The notes beneath the pieces were generated by a model. The model had not been told where the DNA came from, searched no databases, and saw nothing but the letters and a program-made list of their open reading frames with translations. A program made the translations under genes and the position numbers. This document shows positions 35,204-43,787 of a stretch of 64,000 nt of DNA, piece by piece; the stretch's first letter is position 1, and each line of letters opens with the position of its first letter. Origin of the DNA: Actinomycetota bacterium (GTDB taxonomy: Bacteria > Actinomycetota > Actinomycetes > S36-B12); NCBI GenBank assembly GCA_030645615.1, contig JAUSNB010000005.1:1-64000 (forward strand), given 5' to 3'.

Positions 35204-35410
35204 ATGTCCAGGACCAACATCGACCTGCCTGACGACCTCGTCGCCGAGGTCATGTCCCGCTACGACCTGCCGACCAAGAAGAGTGCTGTTGAGTTCGCCC
35301 TACGCAAGGCCCTGGGTGCCCCCCTCACCTCCGCTGACATCGAGGCCATGGCCGGTGTCGGCTGGGAGGGAGACCTCGAGGCCATGCGGTCTGACGTCGA
35401 GGAGTGGTGA
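35204..35410 (+). CDS. vapB: VapB-type antitoxin
   Basis: A 68-residue antitoxin. The ribbon-helix-helix N-terminus MSRTNIDLPDDLVAEVMSRY (1-20) binds DNA and the short C-terminal part (WEGDLEAMRSDVEEW) should bind and block the toxin. It starts at the ATG at 35204, after the palindrome. The GTG start of vapC overlaps its stop (GTGA). It neutralises the following RNase and represses the operon. Confidence 0.88.
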   Translation: MSRTNIDLPDDLVAEVMSRYDLPTKKSAVEFALRKALGAPLTSADIEAMAGVGWEGDLEAMRSDVEEW

Positions 35411-35820
35411 CCTACAGCCATGTTCTCGTCGACACGTCAGTGTGGGTGCGTGTCCTCAGGGGGCATCGTCCGTTGATCCAGCGTCTGGGCGCACTCGTGG
35501 ACTCGGGCACGGCTCTGCTGATCTGCGGGCCGGTCGAACTTGAATTGGGGGTGGGCCGAACCCGGCGCAATTCCGACCAGGCGGACCGCGTACTGGCAGG
35601 CTCCCGGATGATCCCGCTCGACCCGCGCATCGACTTCACTGAGGCCGCCGTTCTCGCCAGCCTGAGTCGTGCCGCCGGCCGGCCGATCCGCAGTCCCATG
35701 GACTGCCTCATTGCCCAGGTCGCCATCCGCCACGACGTGACCCTTGTCCACGTCGACCGGGACTTTGTGGCGATCGCAGAGGTGAGCAGCCTGCGTCAGG
35801 AGTCCTGGCTCGAGGAGTAG
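35407..35820 (+). CDS. vapC: VapC-type PIN-domain toxin
   Basis: A 137-residue PIN ribonuclease. The acidic residues are Asp in LVDTSVWV near 8-12, Glu in PVELELG, Asp in MDCLIAQ near 98-104 and Asp in VHVDRDF near 116-122, so the metal site is intact. VapC toxins cleave specific RNAs, often tRNA, when freed from VapB. It is coupled to vapB by a 4-bp overlap. Confidence 0.9.
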   Translation: MTYSHVLVDTSVWVRVLRGHRPLIQRLGALVDSGTALLICGPVELELGVGRTRRNSDQADRVLAGSRMIPLDPRIDFTEAAVLASLSRAAGRPIRSPMDCLIAQVAIRHDVTLVHVDRDFVAIAEVSSLRQESWLEE

Positions 35821-35887
35821 CCCTGCCGTCAGACCCCCGCAGCACACTGGCCAGGAGAGACAGTGGTCGCGCGGAGCCGGGGGCGGG

Positions 35888-37003
35888 ATGTCGAAGTACG
35901 AGGACGGGTGCGGGGCGCTGGCGATCGCGCTGTCCGCGGGCATGCCGGTGCTGCTGTGGGGCGGGCCGGGCGTCGGAAAGACAAGCGTCATCGAGCAGAT
36001 CGCCCGCACACGGGGCTGGCACCTCGAGACCGTCATCGCGTCGATCTGCGACCCCACCGACTTCAAGGGAATGCCGCGCGACGCCGGTGACCGCACCGTG
36101 TTCTCCCCGCCCGAGTGGGCCGTGCGGGTCGCCGAGGCCGGCGGCGGTGTGGTGTTCCTCGACGAGATCTCCACCGCTCCCCCATCCGTCCAGGCAGCCC
36201 TGCTGCGGCCGGTGCTCACCGGAGTCGTCGGCGACCTCGAGTTGCCCCCGGGCACGCGCTTCGTCGCCGCGGCCAACCCGCCCGACCAGGCCGCCGACGG
36301 TTGGGACCTGTCCGCCCCCCTTGCCAACCGCTTCGTCCACATCGACTGGGAGGTCCCCGCACGCGTGGTGACCGACGGCTTCGTCTACGGGTTCGCTCCC
36401 GTCGCCGTGCCCGAGGTCGACGAGTCCGACGTCGAGCGCCTGCTGGCCGAGGCCCGCCGCGCGATCGGAGCGTTCATCGCCGCGCGCCCCGACCTCGTGC
36501 ACCGCCTGCCCACGGCGTCGTCGGCCCGCGGCCGGGCATGGCCGAGTCCCCGATCGTGGGACATGGCCGCGCGGCTCCTGGCCACCGCCGAGGCGGCCGC
36601 GACCCGGCAGGGCATCAAGCAGCTCCTCGTCGCCGGCGCCGTGGGTCCGTCAACGGCCCGGGAGTACTTCGCGTGGCACCGCAGCCTGGACCTTCCCGAC
36701 ATCGAGGCGGCCCTCGACGCAGGCGGTTCCATCGACCTGCCGGCCACCCCGGACCGCATCGTCGCGGTCTGCGGGGCGCTCGCGGCGGCCGTCAACGCGG
36801 ACCCCACCGCAGCCCGATGCGATGCTGCCGTCAACGGAATCCTCGTCGCCGTGGCCAACGCCGGCCACCTCGACCTCGCCACGGTCGCGCTGCGCAAGAT
36901 CGCGCCCGCCGTCCGGCAATCGGGGGCCGTGCTCGGGCCCGCTGCCGTCGGCCACTTCGCCACGCTCCTGGGCAAGATGGGCGCACTGAAGGCCACCGCG
37001 TGA
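35888..37003 (+). CDS. MoxR-type AAA+ ATPase
   Basis: A 371-residue AAA+ protein. Walker A is GGPGVGKTS (25-33), Walker B VVFLDEIS near 89-96, then sensor 1 in VAAANPPDQAADGWDLSAPLANRF near 125-148. Length and layout fit the MoxR branch that works with VWA proteins in assembling or remodelling target complexes. The following VWA gene overlaps by 4 bp. The C-terminal third (from about 200) is helical and less conserved. Confidence 0.9.
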   Translation: MSKYEDGCGALAIALSAGMPVLLWGGPGVGKTSVIEQIARTRGWHLETVIASICDPTDFKGMPRDAGDRTVFSPPEWAVRVAEAGGGVVFLDEISTAPPSVQAALLRPVLTGVVGDLELPPGTRFVAAANPPDQAADGWDLSAPLANRFVHIDWEVPARVVTDGFVYGFAPVAVPEVDESDVERLLAEARRAIGAFIAARPDLVHRLPTASSARGRAWPSPRSWDMAARLLATAEAAATRQGIKQLLVAGAVGPSTAREYFAWHRSLDLPDIEAALDAGGSIDLPATPDRIVAVCGALAAAVNADPTAARCDAAVNGILVAVANAGHLDLATVALRKIAPAVRQSGAVLGPAAVGHFATLLGKMGALKATA

Positions 37004-38280
37004 CGCGAGGCCGCGTCATCGACACGGTCGAGGGCCTCTCCCCCGCCGATCGCGCCGACGCTCGCACCTGGATGCAGGCGGCCCGCGCCTGGACCATCGA
37101 GCGGCACCCGTACCTCGACACCGCGCTGAGCTCGATGCTCCTGGTCGAGCGGCCCGGCCTGGGCACCGTCGCAGTGGACGCGAGGTGGCGGCTCTACTAC
37201 GACCCGGAGCGCGTCCTCGCCCTCGTGCGGCCGCACGGCATCGCGGTCCTGGCCAGCGACTGGGTGCACGAGGTCATGCACGTCCTGCGCGACCACCCCG
37301 ACCGCTGGGAGTCGCTCGGCGAGCCGCCCGCCCGGCAGCCCCTGTTCAACATCGCGGGCGACGCCCTGGTCAACGCCGACGTCGACGACCTGGACCTGCC
37401 GATCCTCGACACCGACGTGACGTTCGACCGCCTTCCCCCGGAGGCGCGCTGCACCCGCACGATGACCACCGAGGAGGTCTACCAGCGGCTCCTTCCCCTC
37501 GGCATCGCCGTCGAGTCATCCAGCGCCGACTGCGGGTCGGGGGCCGGTGGTTCGCAGCGGCCATGGGAGGAGGCGCTCGAGGGCGAGCCCGAGGACGGGT
37601 CCGCGGACGAGGGCCGCGCGGCGATCATCCGCGAGGAGACCGCGCGGGGCATCAGGGCCAGCCGCCAGTCCGGCGACATCCCGGCGACCCTCGCCTTGTG
37701 GGCCGAGGCCTTCCTCGACCCCTCGTTGGACTGGCGGCAGGAGCTCCGCAGCGTCGTGTCGCGACGGCTGGGCCTGGCGTCGGGGGTCACCGACTACTCG
37801 TTCACCCGGCTATCGCGCCGGAGGGTGGTCGGCTTCTCGCTGCCGGACATGGTCAGCCCGCTACCGCCGACTGTCGCCGCGGTCGTCGACACCAGCGGGT
37901 CCATGACCAAGGACGAGCTGGCCCAGTGCATCAGCGACCTGCTCGGCCTGGCCCGGGCCGTGTCCGGCGGGCAGGCGACGGTCACCGTCGTGCAGTGCGA
38001 CGCCACGGTGCAGTCGGTCTCGCGGGTCCGCTCCCAGCGCGACGTGCTCGGCATGCAACTGGTCGGCGGTGGGGGCACCGACATGGGTGCCGGGCTCGAG
38101 GCCTGCGGCGCACTGCGTCCGCGTCCCGATGCGGTCGTCGTGATGACCGATGGCCACACTCCCTGGCCGGACGAGCCGCCGGCCGGCCTGGTGTCCGCCA
38201 CCGTCATCGCGCTGCTCTCGGCACCGGGCATGCGGTCGCGGGTGCCGGGCTGGATCCGGGTGATCACCGTCGGGAACTAG
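37000..38280 (+). CDS. VWA-like protein with N-terminal metallopeptidase domain (DUF2201)
   Basis: A 426-residue protein. The N-terminal DUF2201 part has a zinc-protease signature HEVMHVLRDH (HExxH near 90), with NIAGDALVNADVDD downstream. The C-terminal VWA domain holds an intact metal-ion site VVDTSGSMT near 293-301, then GGGGTDMGAGL and MTDGHTPW. It is translationally coupled to the MoxR ATPase (GTGA overlap). MoxR-VWA pairs act as chaperone-like modules. Its stop overlaps the stop of the convergent DUF5615 gene within CTAG. Confidence 0.9.
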   Translation: MTRGRVIDTVEGLSPADRADARTWMQAARAWTIERHPYLDTALSSMLLVERPGLGTVAVDARWRLYYDPERVLALVRPHGIAVLASDWVHEVMHVLRDHPDRWESLGEPPARQPLFNIAGDALVNADVDDLDLPILDTDVTFDRLPPEARCTRTMTTEEVYQRLLPLGIAVESSSADCGSGAGGSQRPWEEALEGEPEDGSADEGRAAIIREETARGIRASRQSGDIPATLALWAEAFLDPSLDWRQELRSVVSRRLGLASGVTDYSFTRLSRRRVVGFSLPDMVSPLPPTVAAVVDTSGSMTKDELAQCISDLLGLARAVSGGQATVTVVQCDATVQSVSRVRSQRDVLGMQLVGGGGTDMGAGLEACGALRPRPDAVVVMTDGHTPWPDEPPAGLVSATVIALLSAPGMRSRVPGWIRVITVGN

Positions 38281-38633
38281 AGGAATTGGCACTGCCCGGG
38301 CGCCGGCAGCGCATTCCCCGAGGCCAGCCCGGCCAGCGCGGCGGCCACCGCCCCGACGAAGCCACGGTTCTGCGGGAACGACGCGGTGCTCACGAAGACG
38401 ATGCCCGAGTGCCGACGTCCCGCCGCCATCCACGCACGATCGAGGATCGCAAAATCCCGGGTGTTGCACGTCACCAGGACTCGCTCCTCGCGGGTCGCCA
38501 GCTCGAGCACCGCCGGGTCAGGACTCCCGACCAAGTCGGGTCGTTCGGCGATCCCGTACGCATCGATTCCTTGCCCGCGCAGACTCTCCGCGATCGCGGG
38601 CGAGAGCATCTCGTCCAGCAGGAGCCGGTTCAC
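38277..38633 (-). CDS. DUF5615 PIN-like toxin
   Basis: A 118-residue PIN-like protein. LLLDEMLSPAIAESLR near 4-19 gives the first acidic residues, and LVTCNTRDFAILDRAW near 53-68 the second, matching DUF5615. The family is the nuclease-like partner of DUF433 antitoxins. It follows its antitoxin with a GTGA overlap, on the minus strand. RNA cleavage is presumed from the fold only. Confidence 0.82.
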   Translation of the reverse strand: MNRLLLDEMLSPAIAESLRGQGIDAYGIAERPDLVGSPDPAVLELATREERVLVTCNTRDFAILDRAWMAAGRRHSGIVFVSTASFPQNRGFVGAVAAALAGLASGNALPAPGQCQFL

Positions 38634-39070
38634 GAGCCCAGGAAATCGCGTGCTCGCCCCATCGCCAGGCGCAGGCCCTCCTCAATGCGGTCAGCGTCGA
38701 TGAGGGCGCCGTCGACCTCATCCGGGTAGGCCCCGTAGTAGTCAAGGGCCGCGCGGATGAGGGGCTCCGCAACGCCGCTGTTCACCTGGACGAGGGCGAT
38801 GAGTTCGCCCCGGGACAGCTCAGGCTCCGCTTGGCGCGCGTCCTTCAGCGCGCGGATGATCTCCCATACGTCGGGGCCACCGATCACCACGGCCCGGCGC
38901 CCACCCGGGCCGTCCCGAAAGACGACAGCAGGATGCTCGTCCATCCGCAGCCCCTCCTCGACCAAGAGGGCGGCCGCGCTGGCCCCGCTCAGGCCGGGGT
39001 GCCGTGCTGCGTAGGCGGTGAGCCTTTCGAGGGTCGTGTCCTCGAAGCGAACGGACCGTGGCGATGACAT
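38630..39070 (-). CDS. Antitoxin with RHH-like N-terminus and DUF433-like C-terminus
   Basis: A 146-residue protein. Residues 1-45 (SVRFEDTTLERLTAYAARHPGLSGASAAALLVEEGL) look like a ribbon-helix-helix DNA-binding part, and 95-146 (AEPLIRAALDYYGAYPDEVDGALI) resemble the end of DUF433. This is longer than ordinary DUF433 antitoxins (about 75 residues). No clear ribosome site precedes the ATG, so a leaderless transcript is possible. It should neutralise the downstream DUF5615 protein. Confidence 0.72.
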   Translation of the reverse strand: MSSPRSVRFEDTTLERLTAYAARHPGLSGASAAALLVEEGLRMDEHPAVVFRDGPGGRRAVVIGGPDVWEIIRALKDARQAEPELSRGELIALVQVNSGVAEPLIRAALDYYGAYPDEVDGALIDADRIEEGLRLAMGRARDFLGS

Positions 39071-39108
39071 GGCTACATCGTAGTCACTGGTAGTCAACAG
39101 GCCAAGCC

Positions 39109-40464
39109 TCACCCCGCGCCGAGCGCCGCGTCGAGGATCCGCCGTGACACGGTCTCGCGGACCAGCGGATCCGGGTCGGCCGCCAGCTGGGCGAGCAGGC
39201 CAGGCGCAGTGTGGGGGTGCCGGCACACGGCCAGCCGGACCTGCGCGCGCTCGTCCCCGGCCGCCGCGAACAGGTGACGGGTGATGACGCGCGCCAGGTC
39301 GGCCACGTCGAGCCGCTCCAGCGGCTGGGCGGACAGCCAGTCCCACGGCTGCCGGCCCACGGCGCGCAGGCAGCGCTCGGCGGTTGCCATGAGCTGGCGA
39401 TCGCGCTCCATCGCGCGGTCACCGTCCTTCTGCACCTCCTTCTTCCGGGGGCGCGGGATCCCCCTCGCGGTGGCGAGCCCGATCACGTAGCCGTCCCTCG
39501 TGCAGCGAGCGTTCGCCGTCGCCTCGTGCACGAGGTCGGCGTCGCGACACGCCTGGTCCACCGCCACCGAGGGACAGGCCGGGTTGCCCAGGGCGCTGCG
39601 CCGGACCGAAAGCGAAGGGTCGCCCTCGATGAGCCGGGCCAGCGTCGTGGGCCTGGCCACGGGCTGCTGGACCGCGGCGCGGCGGATCCGCTCGTCGGGG
39701 TCGCCGGCGAGGCGGTCGACGGCCTCCTCGGGCGTGACCGCGTTGCCGGCGCAGGCGAGCCGGACGTCGTTCTCGGGGTCGTCCGCCGCAACAGCAAGTG
39801 CCTCGCCCGGGCAGCGAGCCTGCGCTGCGGCCCCGGCCCGTACCGGGGGCTCCGCGTCGTGGACGGCGGCGTAGCCAAGAACGTCCGGCGGGCAGTTCGG
39901 GTGCAGGACCGCGAGCCGGCGGACGACGGCGGGATGCGTTGCGCCCGCGTACGCCCGGACAAGGACGCCCGGCAGGTCTTCGCGGTGGAGCAGCCCCCTG
40001 GCCCCGTACGACGTGACGGACAGGAGGGCGTCGACGTGGTCGTCCGGCACGAGTGCCGCGTGCTTGGCGGCGAACTCGGCGTCCAGTCGGGACCTGCCGC
40101 GCAGGAGGGTGCGCAGCAGGACGTCGACCGGCACCCGCGGATGCGCGATCGCGGCCCGGCGGACGACCGGGTCAGGGTCGTGCGAGAACCGTTCGAGGAC
40201 GTTCGGCGGGCAGTCGTCACGGCGGGCCACCTCGACGCGCACCTGCCACTCCGGGTCCGCCGCGGCCGCCTCGACCAGCAACCACGGTGCCCTCGAGTGG
40301 CCGACGGCCAGGGCCCGGACGACCGGGTCAGGGTCACCGGCAGCCAGGGCGAATGCCTCGTCAGGCAGGTCGGGGCGCATGAGCAGGGCGCGGCGCGCCG
40401 CGGGGTCCGGGTCACGCCCTGGGCCGGCCAGCTGGGCCAACGCCTCGGCGGGCGGCATCACCAC
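39109..40464 (-). CDS. Tandem-repeat protein (variant leucine-rich / HEAT-like)
   Basis: A 451-residue all-helical repeat protein. Units of about 23 residues recur, each with a DPDPVVRRAAI- or ADPDPLVRE-like turn and a following CPP(N/D)V helix; such phrases are seen near 46-55, 91-100, 179-190 and 425-437. This matches variant leucine-rich repeat proteins annotated near MoxR/VWA loci. They should serve as binding scaffolds. A charged insertion (KKEVQKDGDRAMERDRQLM) breaks the repeats near 335-355. Last gene of a five-gene coupled cassette; start at GTG 40464 or ATG 40458. Confidence 0.8.
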   Translation of the reverse strand: MVMPPAEALAQLAGPGRDPDPAARRALLMRPDLPDEAFALAAGDPDPVVRALAVGHSRAPWLLVEAAAADPEWQVRVEVARRDDCPPNVLERFSHDPDPVVRRAAIAHPRVPVDVLLRTLLRGRSRLDAEFAAKHAALVPDDHVDALLSVTSYGARGLLHREDLPGVLVRAYAGATHPAVVRRLAVLHPNCPPDVLGYAAVHDAEPPVRAGAAAQARCPGEALAVAADDPENDVRLACAGNAVTPEEAVDRLAGDPDERIRRAAVQQPVARPTTLARLIEGDPSLSVRRSALGNPACPSVAVDQACRDADLVHEATANARCTRDGYVIGLATARGIPRPRKKEVQKDGDRAMERDRQLMATAERCLRAVGRQPWDWLSAQPLERLDVADLARVITRHLFAAAGDERAQVRLAVCRHPHTAPGLLAQLAADPDPLVRETVSRRILDAALGAG

Positions 40465-40471
40465 GGCCGAC

Positions 40472-41263
40472 TTACTCGTCGTCCTCGGTCACCTCGGCCA
40501 TGTCCGCCAGGATCCTCGCCCGCGACCTCTTCTTGCCGGACCGCTTGCGCGTGCGCACGCCGTACTCGTGCGCGATGGCCTCCAGCTCCGCCCGCGGCCA
40601 CCGCCGGATCTCGGCGAGGGTGACCCACTCGTCGTCGTCGTCGTCCTCGGCCTGGGGCACGAGGTCGGCGAGGCGGCCCTGAGCCCACGCGGCGAACACG
40701 TCGCTGAACACGTCGGCCTGGCAGTCGTGCTCCACTCCCGGGAACGCGCAGCCCGCGGCGTAGCCGGCGACGACGTCGTCCAGGTCCACGTAGCAGCACT
40801 CGGCCATGAGTCCCTTCACGAGGTCGGATACCGGCCACAGGGCGACGTCGTCAGGGCCGACGCCGGCCCAGGCGTAGACGGCGAGCAGTCGCTCGCGGTC
40901 GAGCAGGTCCTCGTCGACGACCTCGGCCTCGTGGTTGAACCGCAGGGCCCGCTGCAGGGAGTCGCGGGGTGCCCAGTGCGGGTCGTCGATGCCGACGAGG
41001 GAACCGAGGCCCTCCGGCGCGATCTGGATGAGGAACACCCAGGGCGTGCCGTCGGGATACAGGCCGTGGAAACCGCCGGCGGACAGGTGCAGGTGGCTGG
41101 ACAGGAAGTCGGACTCGATCTCGCCGTCCTGGTAGCCGGGCAGCCGGATGAGGTGGCCCGTGACGACGACGCCCTCGAGCGCCTGCGTCACCCGGCGGCC
41201 GGCCCAGATCCCGGTGAGGCGGCTGTCGGCGGGGAAGGGCAGCCGGTCGAAGTAGTACCTCAT
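40472..41263 (-). CDS. Unknown 263-residue protein of the VWA cassette
   Basis: A soluble protein of unknown family. The N-terminus MRYYFDRLPFPADSRLTGIW is followed by an alpha/beta domain with HLIRLPGYQDGEIESDFLSS near 37-56, and a distinctive AECCYVDLDDVVAGYAAGC segment near 153-171. The last 45 residues (ELEAIAHEYGVRTRKRSGKKRSR) form a basic SAP/Rho-N-like helix pair that could bind nucleic acid. Its ATG overlaps the stop of the 167-residue gene (ATGA). Confidence 0.6.
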   Translation of the reverse strand: MRYYFDRLPFPADSRLTGIWAGRRVTQALEGVVVTGHLIRLPGYQDGEIESDFLSSHLHLSAGGFHGLYPDGTPWVFLIQIAPEGLGSLVGIDDPHWAPRDSLQRALRFNHEAEVVDEDLLDRERLLAVYAWAGVGPDDVALWPVSDLVKGLMAECCYVDLDDVVAGYAAGCAFPGVEHDCQADVFSDVFAAWAQGRLADLVPQAEDDDDDEWVTLAEIRRWPRAELEAIAHEYGVRTRKRSGKKRSRARILADMAEVTEDDE

Positions 41264-41763
41264 GACAAGTGCTCCTCGTCAGTGTCGTACGGGTCGCTTC
41301 CGTCGAGGGAGTGGACAGCCTCGGCCGCAGCCACGAGCACGAGCCGGCTGGTCTCGAACGAGATCGTGTCGGTTTCCCTGACGGGATCATCGATGTCCTT
41401 CACGATGCTGGCCTCGATGCCCACGTGGCCCCCGTCGCTCGACACCACGGACAGGACCAGGCCTGTCCCCACGTCAGAGATGCTCTCGACCGTCTGCTCC
41501 GGCAGCTCGTCGTCGCCGGCACGAAAGAGCCAGTCGGAGAGCCGCTCGACGAACCCCGGCTCGCACGCCCGCCGCATGTACCACGCGTGGTACGTGGGCG
41601 TGAGCAGCATGACGTCGAGGGCCAGCCCGTGAGCGTCCTCGTCGCCGTCGTCCATCTCGATGCCGGGGACGGCCAGGGCGCGCAGGAACAGCGCGGCCCC
41701 GCCGAACCCTGGCAGCCGGAACTGGCACGGTTCGGTCTCCCACATGCCGGTCGACGGGATCAC
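41260..41763 (-). CDS. Unknown 167-residue protein of the VWA cassette
   Basis: A 167-residue soluble protein without a recognised domain. It starts at GTG 41763 (GTGA overlap with the CxC gene). Visible are PCQFRLPGFGGAALFLRALAV near 12-32, LLTPTYHAWYMRRACEPGFVERL near 50-72 and an acidic C-terminus. The YHAWYMRR segment is the most conserved-looking. Its position in a coupled cassette makes a partner role for the VWA protein likely. Confidence 0.6.
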   Translation of the reverse strand: MIPSTGMWETEPCQFRLPGFGGAALFLRALAVPGIEMDDGDEDAHGLALDVMLLTPTYHAWYMRRACEPGFVERLSDWLFRAGDDELPEQTVESISDVGTGLVLSVVSSDGGHVGIEASIVKDIDDPVRETDTISFETSRLVLVAAAEAVHSLDGSDPYDTDEEHLS

Positions 41764-41948
41764 GGGGCCTCCCCCGCGCTCGCCTGCAGGTGCTCGGTGA
41801 AGCTGTGGCTCATCTCCTGGACGATCCACGGGTTGGGGAAGCTCGTAAGGGACCGGACCCAGCCGCACTCACACACCATCGTGCAGCTGGTCGCGTCCTG
41901 CACGAACTCGATGCCGTGGCCCGGCACCGCGTAGCCGGTCTTGATCAT
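41760..41948 (-). CDS. 62-residue CxC protein of the VWA cassette
   Basis: A small protein starting at ATG 41948, 10 bp after the VWA stop. It carries CTMVCECGW near 23-31 (three cysteines, CxC) and HSFTEHLQ near 49-56, so a zinc site from Cys and His is plausible. The ending GEAP echoes a second small CxCG protein at 49003-49149. A longer start inside the VWA gene at 42014 exists but is not favoured by position. Confidence 0.6.
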   Translation of the reverse strand: MIKTGYAVPGHGIEFVQDATSCTMVCECGWVRSLTSFPNPWIVQEMSHSFTEHLQASAGEAP

Positions 41949-41958
41949 GCGGCCCACG

Positions 41959-43296
41959 TCAGAAGTCCCTCTTGCCGCGGTTGCGCCGCTTGCGGTCGAC
42001 GTCGTTGCGGCCACGGGCCTGGTTGGTCCAGTCCTCGGTCATGCTCTTGGCCGCCATCGCCGCCGGCATCTCCTGCGCCCCGCGGGTGAGGCGCTCGACC
42101 TGCTCCGCCTCCTCGGCCAGCAGCGCCCGCAGCGCGTCGGCCTCGGGTGCGTCGTCGTCGATGGCCCGCAATGCCCCCGTGATGTGCTCGGACTGCAGCC
42201 GGAGCATCGCGACGGCTCCGTCGACGTCGCCGTGCCGCAGCTCGTCGGCCGCCTGCTTCTTGGCGTTGGCCGCCTCGAGCAGCAGGCGGGCTGTGGTGAC
42301 CGTGGGGTCCGGCACCCGGCCGGATGCCTCGTCGCCCGGCACGACGTTGACCGCCATGGGCCAGGTGATGACCTCGGACTCCAGGCCGGGCAGGGCGACG
42401 TACTCGATGCTGAACTCGGCCAGCACGTGGTGGCCGAGGGCCGCGATGGCGGGCACGTCGAACTTCACGAGCAGCTCGCGCTGCTCCCCGGCATACAGGT
42501 CGCCCAGCGGGACGACGATGACCTTCTCGCCCGACGCGTCCTCCTCGAGCCAGCGCCGCACGTCGTGGAGCAGGCCGATGCGGTCGATGTGGGCCGGGTC
42601 CGTCGGCTTGATCCGGACCATGGCGTTGACGATCGCCTTGCTGAGCAGGTCGCCGGCCTCCTCGCCGACGGTCGCCTCGGCGTCGTCGGCAGTGAGCGCG
42701 AACCGGTGGCTGCCGTTGCCGGACGAGGCGATCTCGGCCAGCAGGATCTCGTCGTAGCCGTGGCCGATGCCGATCGTTCCGCTGGTGATCCGCTCGTCCC
42801 GCGCCTTGGCTGCCAGGCCGCCGACGGCGACCGGGTCGGTGACGCCCGCGTTGGCGTGGCCGTCGGACAGCAGCAGGACGGTGGCGCCGGTGGCGCCGAT
42901 GTTGCGGCGCGCCTCCGAGAGGCCGAGCAGGTAGCCGCCGGAAAGGTCGGTGCTGCCGCCCGGGTCGATGCCGTCGATGAGCCCGTGGACGGTGGGCAGG
43001 TGGTGGTCGCGGATCGGCCGGCAGGGCACGGCGACGGACGCCTCGTTGTCGAACACGACGACGCCGAAGTTGTCCTGCGGCTTCACCCGGCCGGCCAGGG
43101 CGTGCAGGCTGGCCCGCACCGCCTCGATCGGCTCGCCGCTCATGGAGCCGGAGCGGTCGACCACCACGACCAGGGTCTCCCCCGGCCGGTCGGCCAGGCC
43201 ATCGGGGATGGGGGCGTCGAAGCGCAGCAGGCAGGTGACCTCGTCGTCCTCCTGCAGGGCCAGCACGTCCACGTCGAGCTTCGCATTGAGCTTCAT
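41959..43296 (-). CDS. VWA-domain protein heading the cassette
   Basis: A 445-residue cytoplasmic VWA protein with GGAGG 7 bp before the ATG. After a short beta strand (LDVDVLALQEDDEVTCLLRF) comes the VWA domain with the metal-ion site VVDRSGSMSG near 46-55, GGSTDLSGGY near 113-122 and LLSDGHANAG near 144-153. A beta region follows (190-340) and the end (from about 345) is helical with a basic RKRRNRGKRDF tail. It heads an operon of five leftward genes. This is distinct from the DUF2201 VWA protein at 37000. Confidence 0.88.
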   Translation of the reverse strand: MKLNAKLDVDVLALQEDDEVTCLLRFDAPIPDGLADRPGETLVVVVDRSGSMSGEPIEAVRASLHALAGRVKPQDNFGVVVFDNEASVAVPCRPIRDHHLPTVHGLIDGIDPGGSTDLSGGYLLGLSEARRNIGATGATVLLLSDGHANAGVTDPVAVGGLAAKARDERITSGTIGIGHGYDEILLAEIASSGNGSHRFALTADDAEATVGEEAGDLLSKAIVNAMVRIKPTDPAHIDRIGLLHDVRRWLEEDASGEKVIVVPLGDLYAGEQRELLVKFDVPAIAALGHHVLAEFSIEYVALPGLESEVITWPMAVNVVPGDEASGRVPDPTVTTARLLLEAANAKKQAADELRHGDVDGAVAMLRLQSEHITGALRAIDDDAPEADALRALLAEEAEQVERLTRGAQEMPAAMAAKSMTEDWTNQARGRNDVDRKRRNRGKRDF

Positions 43297-43464
43297 CGCA
43301 ACCTCCATCCGCCGCAGCCCTCGCCACGGCAATTCGTCCTTTGTTTGCAGGTCATTTGTCTCATAGGGGTCTGACAGTCACGCTCGTCCACAAGGCCGCG
43401 GATCGCCGATGACGAGGCGTGACGGCACCCGTAGGGTCGCCAGTCTGATCGATTGCATGAGAAA

Positions 43465-43514
43465 GCCCTGGCCACGTGCGCGCTAGTAACTGCGCTCGCA
43501 CTGCTGGCCAGGGC
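43465..43514. other. Long hairpin between the VWA cassette and the IS remnant
   Basis: GCCCTGGCCA (43465-43474) and TGGCCAGGGC (43505-43514) are perfect 10-bp arms. An inner GTGCG (43476-43480) and CGCAC (43497-43501) extend the structure. It lies 170-220 bp upstream of the VWA start. It could be a leader element of the cassette, a terminator or an end of a lost mobile element. Confidence 0.5.
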
Positions 43515-43562
43515 CCTCGTGGAACTCGCTCGGACCCTGATCGGGACGTAGCGACCGTTTCA

Positions 43563-43594
43563 GGGGCATCGACGGCCACCACCGTCGGTGCCCC
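43563..43594. other. Stable hairpin, 13-bp stem
   Basis: GGGGCATCGACGG (43563-43575) pairs with CCGTCGGTGCCCC (43582-43594) with one mismatch and a 6-base loop. There is no T-run. A terminator reading from the IS side towards the cassette is the simplest reading. From 43595 to 43787 I see no gene. Confidence 0.5.
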
Positions 43595-43787
43595 ACCAAT
43601 GTAGGACCGACCAGAAACGCCTGTCAACGCACACCCCCCACCGTTGCCGCCAGGCCAAGGTGCGGCGAGGTGGCGGGGAGCGCCGCGCACACCTCGGCCC
43701 GCGCCCTACCCGGTGGAAACCGAGGTGCCGCACTGAGTAGCGGTCGGCGACCGCATCGGCGGCCAGTTTCGTTCCAATAATTTCGTC

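Noticed and set aside
43465-43514. tRNA gene or integron attC site
   Set aside because: No acceptor stem, anticodon arm or T-loop sequence, and no attC core sites.
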